Shown here: positions 62,503 through 64,000 of the stretch, piece by piece
How the letters are laid out: every line of letters begins with the position of its first letter
Position numbering within the stretch: position 1 is the stretch's first letter
Assembly: GCF_000026365.1 (NCBI RefSeq)
Contig: NC_012995.1
Coordinates: 2,501 to 66,500, forward strand
Reading direction: 5' to 3'
Source: Zygosaccharomyces rouxii
Lineage: Eukaryota; Ascomycota; Saccharomycetes; Saccharomycetales; Saccharomycetaceae
DNA length: 64,000 nucleotides
Translations under genes and position numbers: made by a program
The notes under the pieces: generated by a model
Told to the model about the DNA's origin: nothing
The model's input: only the letters and a program-made list of their open reading frames with translations
Databases searched by the model: none

Positions 62503-62846
62503 AATGTAGTTTTAGATGAGCTATTGATTCAAATAGTCGTTAAGTTTTACTAGAGGTTCAACAACTTACTCTTAGAATCCCTTTTGCCTATCTTGGGAGT
62601 TTTTACCCGTTATGAACAAAGCTCTTGTAGTAGTGTTCAAGTCTTCCCTTATTGGAAAGGTCGATCCGGTGTGAATAAGTTGTTGCGTTGCAGTTTGGGG
62701 GGGGAACTAGTTGAAAAAAAAATCTCCATCCGACGTGTGTAGTGATGTACAATAGTCATGTGATGTGAGTATGTGTATGCATGTAGGAGGATGGCGGCAA
62801 AATACGGCAGAATATGCGGAATCATTTCATCTTCACTGCTTCTCTC
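62503..62846. other. Intergenic region between ARG80 and MCM1
   Basis: About 340 bases forming the MCM1 promoter (minus strand). It contains a run of eight G bases near 62700 and A-rich tracts. No gene is seen. Confidence 0.45.
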
Positions 62847-63191
62847 TCATGGCGTGGGTCTGCCGTCTAGACACTTCCATACCAACTCTTTCCCTTCCCT
62901 TTCCCTGACCACAGGCTCCAATTTTGGTGTTGTAAAAGTGTATACCAGGCCGTTGTTCGAGAGGATTAGCAGCAGGACGTTCGCGCCTGTTAGGACTGAC
63001 AGTTCGTAGGCCTTTTTCATAATTCCGTGTCTTCTCTTGGCGAAGGTTACATGTCTCCTGGTCCTGTTTTCGATGTACTTTATAGGGTATTTCCGTTTCT
63101 GTTGGCTGGAGTTTCTTTCCTCTTCATCTTCATCATCATCGGGTTCTTGCGTGTCTACGGAAGCAGGTGTCCTATTTCTTTCCTCGTCCAT
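62847..63191 (-). CDS. ARG80: MADS-box arginine regulator Arg80
   Basis: MADS-box paralogue of Mcm1 which, with Mcm1, Arg81 and Arg82, controls arginine metabolism. Only 114 residues (S. cerevisiae 177). An acidic Asp/Glu stretch (about 13-26) is followed by the MADS domain ([20 protein letters not shown], then [19 protein letters not shown]) and the SAM extension ([20 protein letters not shown]). It ends shortly after (KCLDGRPTP). The conserved core is complete, so the short tail looks natural rather than a truncation. Tandem with MCM1 as in S. cerevisiae (YMR042W-YMR043W). Start is the first Met in frame. Confidence 0.93.
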   Translation of the reverse strand: MDEERNRTPASVDTQEPDDDEDEEERNSSQQKRKYPIKYIENRTRRHVTFAKRRHGIMKKAYELSVLTGANVLLLILSNNGLVYTFTTPKLEPVVREREGKELVWKCLDGRPTP

Positions 63192-63248
63192 GTCTATCTA
63201 GGTCCCTTTACAACTTGGTTGGATTCGATCTTTATTGTGTATGTAGAT

Positions 63249-63256
63249 GCGATGAG
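63249..63256. promoter_or_regulatory. PAC-like GCGATGAG upstream of ARG80
   Basis: Exact GCGATGAG 58 bases upstream of the ARG80 start codon; function at this gene uncertain. Confidence 0.35.
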
Positions 63257-63368
63257 TCTATTATATGCACTAGCCATTTTCTATGTACTGGAATGGGACA
63301 ATCCCATGTGACTGACGTAGTCAGACTATGGTGTATTCTTCTCTTCTGTCCTCAACAATAATTACTAT

Positions 63369-63442
63369 GGTTTCGTGGTCTAGTAGGTTATGGCATCTGC
63401 TTAACACGCAGAACGTCCCCGGTTCGATCCCGGGCGAAATCA
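63369..63442 (+). tRNA. tRNA-Val (AAC)
   Basis: A 74-nt gene identical to the tRNA-Val at 51174-51247 but in the opposite orientation. Anticodon AAC in CTTAACA. No intron. Confidence 0.96.
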
Positions 63443-63623
63443 TATTTTTGAACTTTTTACATATGGCACTCATTGTGTACGAGTGTCTCTCTGAAAGAAT
63501 GTCAAATTTACCTTTTGTTATGGATTGACTGTTTTGATGAGGTAGCAGTAGCTTGACTGCGAAGTAACCATGTTCTGCCCGAAACAGGAAAAAAGAAGTA
63601 GGAAAAAAATAATTTTTCAGATA

Positions 63624-63714
63624 TGCGAATTCTGTGGATCGAACACAGGGCCTCCAGATAACTTAACCGAAGTTTTTCTTCAGTCTGGCGCTCTCCCATC
63701 TGAGCTAAATCCGC
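63624..63714 (-). tRNA. tRNA-Phe (GAA), intron-containing
   Basis: A 91-bp minus-strand gene identical, including its intron, to the tRNA-Phe at 50837-50927. Anticodon GAA. Confidence 0.96.
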
Positions 63715-64000
63715 ATACTTATTATTGAAGTAGGCTAGCGATATCGTGCTGCCAAGCCTAACCAGGTCAAGATGGTCTAGAACACAGAAGAACTCTAGCT
63801 ATATTTAGCATTTGCATCAGCTGGTGCGGCGGCTAAGATATGTATTAGAAAATGCGCTCATAAGGGTCAATTGTCTGATGATATATAAAGGGACACTAGC
63901 ACCAGCTCGAAACTGGGCTACTATACAGCTAAATGAAATTGCAAGGTATGATCGTATGAAGTCCTCTATTCTCTTATACGCTTATTAGCGAATGAGGGTC

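Larger units (their letters stand above)
63352..63714. repeat. Right arm of a tRNA-bearing inverted repeat
   Basis: Reverse-complement partner of 50837-51265, with tRNA-Val forward and tRNA-Phe reverse and a shorter spacer. About 12.1 kb of unique sequence lies between the arms. Confidence 0.9.

Overview
This window is nuclear DNA of a budding yeast (Saccharomycetaceae). Genes are almost all intronless and compact, the tRNA genes are yeast-type, and gene order matches Saccharomyces cerevisiae in long blocks. From about 29.7 to 50 kb, genes whose S. cerevisiae relatives lie on chromosome XVI left arm (DIM1, ACM1, PLC1, KAR9, MDL2, ATP15, KEL3) are interleaved with genes from chromosome V left arm (POL5, HAT2, PCM1, SOM1). 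This zipper pattern is expected of a lineage that did not undergo the whole-genome duplication. MCM1 and ARG80 side by side point to the Zygosaccharomyces/Torulaspora clade rather than Kluyveromyces. The species cannot be fixed from sequence alone.

Layout. (1) 1-5.8 kb: a badly decayed Ty3/gypsy-type retrotransposon on the minus strand. (2) 5.8-23.8 kb: gene-poor accessory DNA, probably subtelomeric or a rearrangement hotspot. It holds tRNA-Lys, tRNA-Ser and tRNA-Pro, two families of tandem repeats, a very large PA14 flocculin-type adhesin (2346 residues, about 31 repeats of 46 residues), traces of dead transporter genes, and an intact 39-codon ORF for a tiny secreted peptide. (3) 23.8-29.2 kb: an accessory transport and metabolism cluster made of an APC-family permease, a SOA1-like sulfonate transporter and the JLP1 sulfonate dioxygenase. 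A paired Met31/32 plus Cbf1 site lies upstream of JLP1, so this looks like a sulfur-scavenging module. (4) 29.7-50.5 kb: conserved core genes for rRNA methylation, APC/C control, phosphoinositide signalling, spindle positioning, mitochondrial ABC transport, F1-ATPase, rRNA synthesis, histone acetylation and UDP-GlcNAc synthesis, plus an FMP52-like reductase with a large insertion. (5) 50.8-63.7 kb: a second conserved block (ERB1, CSM3, NUP116, IOC4, MCM1, ARG80; S. cerevisiae chromosome XIII order) framed by an inverted repeat. Each arm carries a tRNA-Phe and a tRNA-Val gene.

Regulatory themes are visible by eye. Ribosome-biogenesis genes (DIM1, ERB1, POL5) carry PAC (GCGATGAG) motifs, with RRPE partners at DIM1 and ERB1. 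Several PAC motifs have grown into GATGA tandem tracts, and such tracts also occur at KEL3 and CSM3. ACM1 and CSM3 have MCB (ACGCGT) elements consistent with G1/S expression. The ATP15-POL5 promoter has three Cbf1-type CACGTG boxes.
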